NCBI GenBank assembly: GCA_024278415.1
Contig: JAJRTI010000198.1
Location: forward strand, 1 to 7,670
Length of the DNA stretch: 7,670 bases
DNA from: Planctomycetota bacterium
GTDB taxonomy: Bacteria; Planctomycetota; Brocadiia; JAJRTI01
Direction: 5' to 3'
The translations under genes and the position numbers were made by a program. The notes below the pieces were generated by a model. The model was not told the origin of the DNA and searched no databases. It was given only the letters and a program-made list of their open reading frames with translations. Every line of letters starts with the position of its first letter. Within the stretch, counting starts at the first letter, position 1. This document shows, one piece after another, positions 1 to 5,876 of the stretch.

Positions 1-305
1 AGCCGGCCCACGGTGTAGAGGCGCTCCTGCTCGCGGGGCAGCAGGTCGATCACGCGGCGCCGGCCGAACTCGTCGTCGCTCGAACAGATGTAGCCCCGGG
101 GCTTGTAGACGAGGTAATGCCGCTTGCGCTCGGCCTTGACCACGTCTCCGTCAACGCGGATCTCGTCCACGTCCGGGTCGGCCTGGTCGCCAAGCGTGGC
201 GACCTCGCGGTTGACCTTGACGCGGCCGGCCTCGATGAGCTTCTCGCACTCGCGCCGCGAGCCGATGCCAGCCGCGGCGAGGATTTTCTGGACGCGTTGC
301 TTCAT
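1..305 (-). CDS. RsuA/RluB-type rRNA pseudouridine synthase, N-terminal part (runs off left edge)
   Basis: Translation from the ATG at 305 stays open to the window edge (101 full codons). Residues 3-53 form an S4 RNA-binding domain: QRVQKILAAAGIGSRREC at the start, then LIEAGRVKVN. Residues 64-101 enter the catalytic domain of the RsuA/RluB/RluE/RluF family, with YKPRGY (67-72), an FGRRRVIDLLP stretch (80-90) and the beginning of YTVGRL. In this family VGRL is followed directly by the catalytic aspartate, so the cut falls just before the active-site residue. The family isomerises uridine to pseudouridine in 16S or 23S rRNA. Which site this one modifies cannot be told from the fragment, although RluB-like 23S activity is the usual default. 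No strong Shine-Dalgarno precedes the start; the S4 domain begins at once, which supports the ATG. The gene is separated from its upstream neighbour by a repeat-filled spacer and a terminator, so it probably has its own promoter. Confidence 0.93.
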   Translation of the reverse strand, partial: MKQRVQKILAAAGIGSRRECEKLIEAGRVKVNREVATLGDQADPDVDEIRVDGDVVKAERKRHYLVYKPRGYICSSDDEFGRRRVIDLLPREQERLYTVGR

Positions 306-353
306 GGGGATCTTAGTCCAATATTCCTCAAGTCCGTGCAGGGATGTGGGCCG

Positions 354-362
354 TTTGTAGCA
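354..362 (-). promoter_or_regulatory. Possible extended -10 promoter for the pseudouridine synthase gene
   Basis: On the minus strand the sequence reads TGCTACAAA, an extended -10 pattern (TGn plus a TATAAT-like hexamer), about 50 nt upstream of the ATG at 305. No good -35 hexamer is visible at the expected distance. The same TGCTACAA core appears in the much stronger promoter at 5836-5863. This is a weak call from motif and position only. Confidence 0.3.
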
Positions 363-410
363 TGCTCGTAAGAGCGTCTCTGGCGCCGGGGACGCGATGC
401 GGAAGCCGCA

Positions 411-516
411 TTCCCCCCCCTTCAAGGGGGGGGAACCGAAGGGGGGGTAGGCCTTGGCGGAAGCCGTTCGGCCACCCCCTGCTGACCCCCCTGTAGTCCC
501 CCCTGGGAGGGGGGAC
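411..516. repeat. C/G-tract palindromic repeat cluster
   Basis: Two perfect hairpins flank a looser pairing. The first has arms 411-421 and 425-435 (TTCCCCCCCCT with its complement, 11 bp, 3-nt loop TCA). The second has arms 496-503 and 509-516 (GTCCCCCC with GGGGGGAC, 8 bp, 5-nt loop). Between them a G7 run at 441-447 can pair with the C6 run at 486-491. C and G tracts alternate along the whole stretch, so several mutually exclusive folds are possible. This looks like a copy of a dispersed intergenic element of the kind common in large environmental genomes. No transposase or flanking duplication is visible. Confidence 0.7.
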
Positions 517-633
517 GAGGATCGTCCTGCAGTTGCGGGATCCCCAGACGCAAGCGGAACGCACTGACGTGCGTGCTACCAGCGGCGGATCGCGCCATTA
601 GGCCATGCGGACTTACGGAATGCTGCACTCCGT

Positions 634-654
634 GCAGAGAGCGCAGAGGGACGC
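634..654. repeat. Short GCAGAG word repeat
   Basis: GCAGAG occurs at 634-639 and again at 643-648, followed by GGGACGC. The pair is short and could be chance alone. It is listed because it belongs with the other 7-10 nt word arrays in this window's spacers. Confidence 0.3.
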
Positions 655-708
655 TGGGAGGAGGACGAAGGGGCTGCGGTGGCGGCGCCAGCGCCACATT
701 GCGCCCCC

Positions 709-746
709 AAAAAAGTTGCGGGGAACGGGCAGTGCCCGCTCCCCGC
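709..746 (-). terminator. Rho-independent terminator after the DUF6807 gene
   Basis: Read on the minus strand, positions 746-718 form a 13-bp stem with one mismatch and a 3-nt loop (GCGGGGAGCGGGC on the 5' arm). It is followed after 3 nt by six T residues (complement of 709-714). This is the classic intrinsic terminator layout and lies about 140 nt beyond the stop codon at 884. The other strand has no T-run after the stem, so it should act only on leftward transcripts. Confidence 0.7.
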
Positions 747-840
747 GTACCGAGTTCGTAAGCGCGAACTTTAACCTGCGGTTACGGTTGTCCCTTTTTG
801 ATCAGGTCAGCGCAGGCTTGCCTACGACTCGGATAGCTCA

Positions 841-864
841 CGCAAAGACGCAAAGGCGCGAAGA
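841..864. repeat. Tandem 8-nt word repeat (CGCAAAGA type)
   Basis: Three consecutive 8-nt units read CGCAAAGA, CGCAAAGG and CGCGAAGA. The array sits 20 nt beyond the 3' end of the DUF6807 gene. Similar CGCAAAGN words are, from general experience, common spacer repeats in several bacterial phyla. No function is evident. Confidence 0.6.
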
Positions 865-882
865 TGCACCAGAAGCGGGCCT

Positions 883-896
883 ATCAACCATCAACC
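883..896 (-). repeat. GGTTGATGGTTGAT word repeat over the DUF6807 stop
   Basis: On the minus strand the 14 nt read GGTTGATGGTTGAT, two 7-nt units. They encode the last residues of the DUF6807 protein and its TGA stop. The same word occurs in opposite orientation just upstream of this gene (2044-2072) and before recN (5383-5409). Confidence 0.55.
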
Positions 897-2029
897 GTGG
901 CCACCGAAGGCGGCGCAATGTGGTCGTGGAACTTGTCCGCAACGTTGGCCTCCCACGTGTCGCCCGCGTGGAAGTAGACGCGGTACGTGAAGGGCAACAC
1001 CTCGTGGTGGGCGATGCGGTGCGAGCCGTCGCGGGCCTTGTCGTTGTAGAAGTAGCTCAGGCCGAACGGGTTCGCGGTCATGAGGCCGTAGTTGCGCACG
1101 TGCCAGTAGGTAGGATACCTGAAGTTCGTGGGGGTGTCAAAAATCGTGATGCCCACGGTCTTGTCTTTGACCGGGCCGAAGTAATCGCACCAGGGCGCGC
1201 GCTTGCCCCAGGTCTCGGCTTCGTTGATGCCGCCGTACGCGTTCACGATCGTGCCGTTCTCTTTGGCGTCCATGCTCGTGGCCACGCGGATGGAGCAGAT
1301 GCCGCCCTCCTTGGTGTCGCCAAAGAAGAGCGCGCGTTCCGTCGCGCTGAACACGACCGTCTTGTCCACGAGCCGGCCGGCCTGCGGCAGGCGGTAGAAC
1401 GTGAGCGTGCGCTCTTCCTCGAGCAGCTTCTTTTCGGTGATGTCGAGCCAGTGGTTGAGCGCGACGATGCGGCCGAAAACCGGGCCACTCTCCAGCGACT
1501 TAAACTCTTGGTGCACTTGCTTGGAGTGGTTGCCGGTCTCGCTCCAATGGTCTGCTCCGTTCACTTCGCCCCACGCGACCCAGAAGCTCTTGTGGTGGTG
1601 GTGGTCCTGCGCCTCGCCCTCGATCTCGTCGATGGGGTAGTGCCGGGTGATGGTGTCGCCGTAAGGGCCGACGATGGGCAGGCAGAAGGGCCGGGCGAAC
1701 TCGGCGGAGTAGTTGTAGTTCGTGAACAGCTCTCCGTCGATCTTGACCTCGACCTTCTCGCCGGGCGTGTCCGTCAGCTCCACGCCGGGACATGTGCACT
1801 CGCCGGCTTCGAGCGTGAGTTCCTTGGACTCCCCTTTGTCGAGTCTGTCGAGGATGAAGCAGGCTTTCCGGGTGTCGCCGTCGCCGGCCGCAACTTGCAC
1901 GGGCGTGGCATTGCCGCCGGCGTCCTTGAGCTTCAGCTTGCCGTCGCCGACGAGCGCGGCGTCGATCTCGAACCAGACGGGGCAGTTCTCGCGGGCGTGC
2001 TCACCGGCGTTGATGATGAACTTGGCCAT
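884..2029 (-). CDS. PmoA/DUF6807-family protein
   Basis: This 381-residue protein has no signal peptide. It matches the family annotated as 'PmoA' (Pfam PF14100/DUF6807). That name is misleading, since it does not resemble the membrane subunit of methane monooxygenase. Family-like segments, in order: ARPFCLPIVGPYGDTITRHY (112-131), the histidine cluster DHHHHKSFW (142-150) with GEVNGADHW (154-162), FGDTKEGG (236-243), WGKRAPWCDYFGPV (274-287), PTYWHVRNYGLMTANPFG (306-323) and YRVYFHAGD (349-357). The clustered His and Asp residues suggest a metal or sugar site, but no activity can be assigned. In other genomes the family often sits near sugar isomerases and oxidoreductases, and here an isomerase-like gene lies 142 nt upstream on the same strand, so a role in sugar breakdown is a reasonable inference. 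The start is supported by AAGGA 7 nt upstream. The 3' end runs into a GTTGATGGTTGATAG word repeat that provides TGA and a second in-frame stop, TAG. Confidence 0.88.
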   Translation of the reverse strand: MAKFIINAGEHARENCPVWFEIDAALVGDGKLKLKDAGGNATPVQVAAGDGDTRKACFILDRLDKGESKELTLEAGECTCPGVELTDTPGEKVEVKIDGELFTNYNYSAEFARPFCLPIVGPYGDTITRHYPIDEIEGEAQDHHHHKSFWVAWGEVNGADHWSETGNHSKQVHQEFKSLESGPVFGRIVALNHWLDITEKKLLEEERTLTFYRLPQAGRLVDKTVVFSATERALFFGDTKEGGICSIRVATSMDAKENGTIVNAYGGINEAETWGKRAPWCDYFGPVKDKTVGITIFDTPTNFRYPTYWHVRNYGLMTANPFGLSYFYNDKARDGSHRIAHHEVLPFTYRVYFHAGDTWEANVADKFHDHIAPPSVATVDG

Positions 2030-2043
2030 GGGAGATCCTTGGA

Positions 2044-2072
2044 GAATGGGTGATGGGGGATGGTTGATGGCG
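2044..2072. repeat. GATGG-type word repeat upstream of the DUF6807 gene
   Basis: The plus strand reads GATGG words at a spacing of about 7 nt (TGATGG, GGATGG, TTGATGG). GGTTGATGG at 2062-2070 is the exact inverted counterpart of 888-896 beyond the other end of the gene. It lies just upstream of the ribosome binding site of the DUF6807 gene. Confidence 0.5.
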
Positions 2073-2090
2073 GAAGCGACGCGGGCGATG

Positions 2091-2177
2091 CGTGAAGCGT
2101 CAAACGTAAAACGTAAAACGTAAACGGAGACAGCGTATCGACGCCTCTGCTTACGTTTGACGCTTTACGCTTTACGC
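2091..2177. repeat. Inverted array of CGTAAA words between the isomerase and DUF6807 genes
   Basis: Left arm 2091-2109 and right arm 2151-2169 are complementary at 18 of 19 positions. Both arms extend into tandem words: ACGTAAA repeats on the left (2104-2124) and TTTACGC repeats on the right (2163-2177). The isomerase stop codon TAA (2174-2172) lies inside the last TTTACGC word. A transcript reading through could form a long hairpin with a loop of about 41 nt. No T-run follows, so it is not an obvious terminator. Confidence 0.65.
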
Positions 2178-3494
2178 ACCAAACTTCTCCTTGAGGTATT
2201 TCATGCTTTCGGTGGCGATCTTCTGCGGGCCTGGGGAGAAGTCGAACACTTCGACTGACACCCAGTCCGTGTAGCCGATGGCGCGCAGGCCCTCGACGAT
2301 TGGGCCGAAGTCGGTGTCGCCCGAGCCGGGGTAGCTGCGGTTGGCGTCGTTGGCGTGGAAGTGGCCCACGTAGCCCTTGCACTCGGTGATGATTTCGTTC
2401 ATGGGCCGGCCTTCGTCGGCCATGGCCTTGACGTCGAGATGCACGAGGAAGCGCGGGTGGCCGATCTCCTTCACCATCTTGAGGCCCTCGGCCGCGGTGT
2501 AGATGAAGTCGGTCTCTGTGCGTGCGAGGGGCTCGATGCACAGGTCGACTCCGCGGGCCTCCGCGTCCGGCAGCAGGCTGAGGAACACGTCCTTGGCGAA
2601 GCTCCACGCCTGTTCGTACGTGAGCCCCTCGCGCACGTTGCGCTGCTTGGGCGAGCCAATGACCATCTTCGTGCCGCCCAGGTCGCCGCAGCAGTGGATG
2701 AGCGCGCGGAAATACTCCGCAGTCTTGTCGCGGATGGCTTTGTCCTCGTGGTTGACGTAGAGCCCTTCCGGCTTCACGAGCAGCCAGTGAAGGCCCACGA
2801 CCTCCACGCCGCAGTCCGCGGCCTGCTGCTTGATCTCCCGGCGTTGCTCCTCCGAGATGTCGCGCACGTCGTCGGCGATGGTGAACGGCGCGATCTCCAC
2901 GCCCTGATAGCCGGTATCCGCGGCCAGCCTGAAGACCTGGGCGAGGGGCATGTGTTCGCAAAACTCGTTGCAGATCGCAAACTTCACCTTGCGTGCTCCT
3001 GTGGGTTGTCCAAACTGTTTGGTGAACGCGTCAAGCAGCGGGCCGAAGCGTTCGTGATTGCGTTGGTCAATGGCGGTGAGGTGCTCGTGGGCCTGCTTGA
3101 TAAACTCGATCTTGTCGCGCTCGCTAGCCCAATCGTCGCGCAGCTCCTGCGTCTCCACGTCAGGCACGTCGACCGGATCGTCACGCACGTCGACGATGTA
3201 GCTGAGGCCCAGGCCATCCATGAGCTTGCGCAGGTGGCCGTCGGCGTTGGCCACGACCACCGCGCACGGGTTGTCCTTCTGGCGCTGGGCTAAACCGGCC
3301 ATGACACCCATGAAAGTGCTGTCCATGCCAGTGCAGTGCGCGAGGTCAAACACTACCTCCTGGCATGCCTCGTCGAGCATGTTGTGGCATAGCGTACTCA
3401 GCGAGCCGCAGTTGTGCATGGTGGCCAGGCCGGTCACGCGCACATAGACGACGTGGTCAAGCCGCGCGACTTCGATCTTTCCTGGGGCTTGCAT
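2172..3494 (-). CDS. STAS domain fused to sugar-phosphate isomerase/epimerase-like TIM barrel
   Basis: One 440-residue frame holds two unrelated domains. Residues 5-105 are a STAS (anti-sigma-antagonist-like) domain with GMDSTFMG (56-63); S59 sits where SpoIIAA-type proteins are phosphorylated. A charged helical tail follows (about 115-160, with FIKQAHEHLTAIDQRNHERF). Residues 170-440 are an AP-endonuclease-2/xylose-isomerase-like TIM barrel of about 271 residues, the size of a free-standing isomerase: KFAICNEF at its start, GVEIAPF (198-204), CIEPLARTETDF (319-330), VHLDVKAM (351-358), GHFHANDAN (377-385) and SVEVFDF (413-419). E321, D354, H380 and E415 have the spacing (33, 26, 35) of the metal ligands of D-tagatose 3-epimerase as I recall them, so a divalent-metal sugar isomerase or epimerase is likely; the substrate is unknown. 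The ATG at 3494 has no good Shine-Dalgarno (GGAG is 14 nt away), whereas the domain junction has a good internal one. This may be two genes that lost a stop codon between them. Confidence 0.88.
   Translation of the reverse strand: MQAPGKIEVARLDHVVYVRVTGLATMHNCGSLSTLCHNMLDEACQEVVFDLAHCTGMDSTFMGVMAGLAQRQKDNPCAVVVANADGHLRKLMDGLGLSYIVDVRDDPVDVPDVETQELRDDWASERDKIEFIKQAHEHLTAIDQRNHERFGPLLDAFTKQFGQPTGARKVKFAICNEFCEHMPLAQVFRLAADTGYQGVEIAPFTIADDVRDISEEQRREIKQQAADCGVEVVGLHWLLVKPEGLYVNHEDKAIRDKTAEYFRALIHCCGDLGGTKMVIGSPKQRNVREGLTYEQAWSFAKDVFLSLLPDAEARGVDLCIEPLARTETDFIYTAAEGLKMVKEIGHPRFLVHLDVKAMADEGRPMNEIITECKGYVGHFHANDANRSYPGSGDTDFGPIVEGLRAIGYTDWVSVEVFDFSPGPQKIATESMKYLKEKFGA
2985..3000 (-). promoter_or_regulatory. 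Internal ribosome binding site and GTG start at the domain junction
   Basis: Within the fused frame, AGGAG (3000-2996) is followed after 8 nt by GTG (2987-2985), which is codon 170. It begins VKFAICNEF, exactly where a free-standing isomerase of this family would begin (normally MKFAICNEF). Translation from here would give a 271-residue isomerase without the STAS domain. Confidence 0.6.
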
Positions 3495-3537
3495 GGTGGC
3501 TGTTCGTGCTCCGCCGCGGGAGGCGGGTTCGTAGCGG

Positions 3538-3637
3538 GTAATCAGTGATCAGTGACCGGAAATCAGCGTGCGCCCCCCTCCACTGATTACTGGTCACTGT
3601 CTACTGGTTACTAATCACCGATTGATCCTTATCACTA
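3538..3637. repeat. Inverted array of CAGTGATCAGTGA words before the STAS-isomerase gene
   Basis: The spacer between recN and the STAS-isomerase gene is filled by CAGTGA/TCACTG-like words. Arms 3543-3566 and 3583-3606 are complementary at 19 of 24 positions around a C-rich loop. The right side continues as degenerate words to about 3640 and includes the recN stop codon. Immediately after that stop come TGA and TAA in the same frame, giving three stops in a row. No promoter could be recognised in the spacer. Confidence 0.6.
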
Positions 3638-5371
3638 TTCACTGCTAGCGCGACGCTTCCGGCGTTTGCCGCCGGCGGCCTTGCTCTTCTGCGCTCCGCG
3701 GAGCATCTCCTCCGCTTGTGCGCGTGTGAGATCGGTCGTCTCGTCGCCGCGGATCATCTCCGCGAGTTCGTTGATGCGCGCTTCGCCGTCCAGGGGCTGC
3801 ACATCGGTCGTGGTGCGCTGGCCCTGCACTTGCTTCTGCACGCGCAGTTGCCGATCAGCAAAGCATGCTATCTGAGGCAAGTGTGTAACGCAAATGACTT
3901 GGTGCGACTCTGCGACCTGGGCGAGCTTCTGTCCCACGATCGAGCCGAGCCGGCCGCCGATGTTCGCGTCGATCTCGTCGAACACGAACACCGACACGCG
4001 ATCGGCCTGGGCGAGGCACTTCTTGATGGCGAGCATGGTGCGGCTGATCTCGCCGCCGGACGCAATGCGGCGCAGGGGCTTCACCGCCTCGCCGGGGTTC
4101 GTCGAGATCATAAACTCGATCTGGTCCTGGCCGGCAGGCGTGGCCGCGTCGAGCAACGCCTCGCCTGCCGCGTCCGTGGGCTCGACCCCCACGCGGAACT
4201 GGCCCGCGGCCATGCCGAGATCCTTCAACTCGCGCACGACTTGCTTCGACAGCTTGTCGCCGGCAGCCTTGCGCGCGTCGGAGATTTCGTCGCCCAGCGC
4301 CTTCAAGCGCGCCAGCCTTTCCTTCAACTCGGCATCGAGGGGTTCGAGGCCTTCGCTGTCGGCCTGAAGCTCCGAGAGCCGGGCAGCCAATTCGTCGCGC
4401 TTGGCCAGGACATCGTCAGCCGAGTGGCCGTACTTGCCTTGGAGTCGGCGGATCGTGCTGAGCCGCTCCTCGACTTCAGCGAGGCGCTCGGGGTTGTGGC
4501 TGAACGCCTCGATGTACCGGCCGAGCGTGAAGGCGGCGTCCTCGATCTGGAGGCGCGCCTGCTCGCACGCGGCCACGACAGCCGCGAGCCGATCATCGAT
4601 CTCCGCGGCCGAGGCCAAGTCGCGCGCAATCTGCTTCAGGCGCTCCGCGAGCGAACCCTCGGCTTCGTATAGTTCTGAGTATGACTCAGCCGTGGTCTGC
4701 TGCAAACGCTCCGCGCTGGCCAGCACCTTCAGTTCAGCCTCCAGCGTTTCATCCTCGCCGCTCTTGAGCCTGGCCTGATCGATCTCATTGACCTGGAACG
4801 CGAGAAAGTCGGTCTCGCTGCGCATTGCGGCCAGGTTGTCTCGGATGCGGTTGCGTCGCTCGCGCAGTTGCCTCGCGGCTCGGAGTTGTTCGGCGAACGC
4901 GTCGCGCTGGGCGCCCACGCCGGCGAACTGGTCGAGCATGAGCAACTGGTTGGCCGGCACGCGCAGAGACTCGTGGTCGTGCTGGCCGTGGATGTCGACC
5001 AGGCGCCCGCCGATCTCGCGGAGCATGGCCACCGTCACCGGCGCGCCGTTGACGCGGCACCGGCTTCGGCCGGATGCGTCGACCTCGCGGCTGACCGCGA
5101 CCTCGCCGCCCTCGACCTCGGCACCGACCAGGTCGCCCACGTACCGGGCCGTGGCCGGATCGACCTCGAAGCAGCCGGACACGAGCGCACGCGACTCGCC
5201 GGTGCGCACGCTTTCCGAGGACGCCCGGCCGCCCAGCAGCAGCGTGAAGGCTCCCAAGACGAGCGACTTGCCCACGCCCGTGGCGCCCGTGAACACGTTG
5301 AGCCCCGGCCCGAGTTCGATGGAGACTTGATCGATAAGCGCGAAGTTGCGGATGTGCAGTTCGCGGAGCAT
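3635..5371 (-). CDS. recN: DNA repair protein RecN
   Basis: This 578-residue protein is the usual size for RecN, the cohesin/SMC-like ATPase that acts at double-strand breaks in recombination repair. The N-terminus MLRELHIRNFALIDQVSIEL is typical. Walker A is GATGVGKS (29-36), with alanine where many RecN proteins have glutamate (GETGAGKS). GQHDHESL (129-136) is a conserved RecN element. A helical coiled-coil region spans about 155-370. The C-terminal ATPase half has the signature SGGEISR (438-444), Walker B with VFVFDEID (461-468; D465, E466) and the H-loop VTHLPQIA (495-502, H497). The basic tail KRRKRR (569-574) may contact DNA. All motifs needed for ATP hydrolysis are present. No clear Shine-Dalgarno precedes the ATG. 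The gene starts 77 nt after the tRNA-binding-domain gene and probably shares its promoter. The coding sequence ends in TAG-TGA-TAA, inside a word repeat. Confidence 0.97.
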   Translation of the reverse strand: MLRELHIRNFALIDQVSIELGPGLNVFTGATGVGKSLVLGAFTLLLGGRASSESVRTGESRALVSGCFEVDPATARYVGDLVGAEVEGGEVAVSREVDASGRSRCRVNGAPVTVAMLREIGGRLVDIHGQHDHESLRVPANQLLMLDQFAGVGAQRDAFAEQLRAARQLRERRNRIRDNLAAMRSETDFLAFQVNEIDQARLKSGEDETLEAELKVLASAERLQQTTAESYSELYEAEGSLAERLKQIARDLASAAEIDDRLAAVVAACEQARLQIEDAAFTLGRYIEAFSHNPERLAEVEERLSTIRRLQGKYGHSADDVLAKRDELAARLSELQADSEGLEPLDAELKERLARLKALGDEISDARKAAGDKLSKQVVRELKDLGMAAGQFRVGVEPTDAAGEALLDAATPAGQDQIEFMISTNPGEAVKPLRRIASGGEISRTMLAIKKCLAQADRVSVFVFDEIDANIGGRLGSIVGQKLAQVAESHQVICVTHLPQIACFADRQLRVQKQVQGQRTTTDVQPLDGEARINELAEMIRGDETTDLTRAQAEEMLRGAQKSKAAGGKRRKRRASSE

Positions 5372-5382
5372 GGAGTCAACCA

Positions 5383-5409
5383 GGATGGTTGATGGTTAAT
5401 GGGCGATGG
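5383..5409. repeat. GATGGTT word repeat just upstream of recN
   Basis: The plus strand carries GATGGTTGATGGTTAATGG followed by GCGATGG, four units of about 7 nt. It begins 12 nt upstream of the recN start codon, where a ribosome binding site region would normally lie. It is the same word family as 883-896 and 2044-2072. Confidence 0.6.
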
Positions 5410-5424
5410 CTCATGTCGGACAGG

Positions 5425-5442
5425 GGCCTGCGGCCTCAGGCC
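5425..5442. other. Small hairpin after the tRNA-binding-domain gene
   Basis: GGCCTG (5425-5430) pairs with CAGGCC (5437-5442) around a 6-nt loop, six nt beyond the stop codon at 5449. No T-run follows on the minus strand, so it is unlikely to end transcription fully. It could stabilise the upstream message. Confidence 0.35.
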
Positions 5443-5448
5443 ATCCTC

Positions 5449-5778
5449 CTAGGACACGGCCGAGCCTGCCGGCACGTCGCGATCGACGGTGAGCAGGGAG
5501 AGCGTCTCGCCGTCGCCGGCGGCCAGAAGCATGCCCTGGCTTTCGACGCCGCGGAGGGTGGCCGGCTCGAGGTTGGCCACGACGATGATCTTCTTGCCCA
5601 CGAGCGCGTCGGGCTCGTAGTGGCCCTTGATGCCGGCCACGAGTTGGCGCTCCTCGCCGCCGAGGTCGATGCGGAGCACGACGAGCCTATCGGCGTTGGG
5701 ATGGTCTTCAACGGCTTTGATTTCAGCCACCTGGAGCTTCATCTTGGTGAATTCGTCGAAGCTGATCGTGTCTGCCAT
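5449..5778 (-). CDS. Stand-alone MetRS-type tRNA-binding protein (MetRS beta-like)
   Basis: This 109-residue protein is a single OB-fold tRNA-binding domain (Pfam tRNA_bind) of the kind found at the C-terminus of methionyl-tRNA synthetase and often annotated 'methionine--tRNA ligase subunit beta'. Key segments: ISFDEFTKMKLQVAEI (5-20), EDHPNADRLVVLRIDLG (24-40), RQLVAGIKGHYEP (44-56), GKKIIVVANLEPATLRG (61-77) and ESQGMLLAA (79-87). The ANLEPATLRG-ESQGM block points to the MetG type rather than the secretion chaperone CsaA, which differs there. It likely helps tRNA binding by a separate MetRS, by a trans mechanism inferred from the family. The frame is open upstream to 5847, but the ATG at 5778 is chosen because AAGGA lies 7 nt before it, homology begins there, and the upstream extension would overlap the promoter -10 box. 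It leads a probable unit with recN. Confidence 0.9.
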   Translation of the reverse strand: MADTISFDEFTKMKLQVAEIKAVEDHPNADRLVVLRIDLGGEERQLVAGIKGHYEPDALVGKKIIVVANLEPATLRGVESQGMLLAAGDGETLSLLTVDRDVPAGSAVS

Positions 5779-5835
5779 GGCTCTATCCTTCTTGCCGATT
5801 CCGAGTCGTGCGTGCGTTTCTGGGACGAAGCGAGC

Positions 5836-5863
5836 ATTGTAGCACACGCCCCCGGCGGGTCAA
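5836..5863 (-). promoter_or_regulatory. Sigma-70-type promoter for the tRNA-binding-domain gene and recN
   Basis: On the minus strand TTGACC (5863-5858) is separated by 16 nt from TACAAT (5841-5836). TGC immediately before the -10 makes it an extended -10. Both hexamers match the consensus at five of six positions. Transcription should begin near 5829, giving a leader of about 50 nt before the ATG at 5778. The left terminal repeat of the cassette ends only 13 nt upstream of the -35 box, so the promoter survived the insertion or was left intact by it. Confidence 0.75.
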
Positions 5864-5876
5864 GGCGGGGGAGAGA

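Larger units (their letters stand above)
306..883. other. Gene-free, repeat-rich spacer
   Basis: No reading frame here has a family-like translation on either strand. Frames that are open give proline- or arginine-rich shadows of the C/G tracts. What the stretch holds is a set of non-coding signals: a possible -10 box (354-362), C/G-tract palindromes (411-516), a short GCAC-TGAC-GTGC hairpin near 560-571, a GCAGAG word pair (634-648), a terminator hairpin (709-746) and an 8-nt tandem repeat (841-864). It lies between a gene 3' end and a gene 5' end on the same strand, where dispersed repeats tend to collect. Confidence 0.7.

Noticed and set aside
411..520. Possible CRISPR-like array from the repeated C and G tracts
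   Set aside because: No regular repeat-spacer period and no unique spacers; the pattern is one of nested palindromes.
884..2029. True particulate methane monooxygenase PmoA
   Set aside because: The protein has no membrane segments and does not resemble the membrane subunit; only the database family name suggests it.
605..2053. A 482-codon plus-strand open frame covering the DUF6807 gene
   Set aside because: It is the antisense shadow of the DUF6807 gene. Its translation is Val/Arg/Asp-rich with no family resemblance, and the opposite frame is a clear family match.
1933..2961. A 342-codon minus-strand frame spanning the isomerase and DUF6807 junction
   Set aside because: It runs out of phase through two recognised genes and the word-repeat spacer; Arg/Pro-rich translation with no family match.
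2355..3293. A 312-codon plus-strand frame opposite the STAS-isomerase gene
   Set aside because: Antisense shadow caused by high GC at third positions; no domain-like segments.
3538..3640. CAGTGA word array as a CRISPR or integron attachment site
   Set aside because: Words are degenerate, 7-10 nt and adjacent, with no spacers. The arms lack integron-type core sites and no integrase or cas gene is present.
3716..4672. A 318-codon plus-strand frame opposite recN
   Set aside because: Antisense shadow; recN on the other strand has all expected ATPase motifs.
5779..5847. N-terminal extension of the tRNA-binding protein to an ATG at 5847
   Set aside because: It would place the coding sequence over the -10 box; homology and AAGGA both support the start at 5778.
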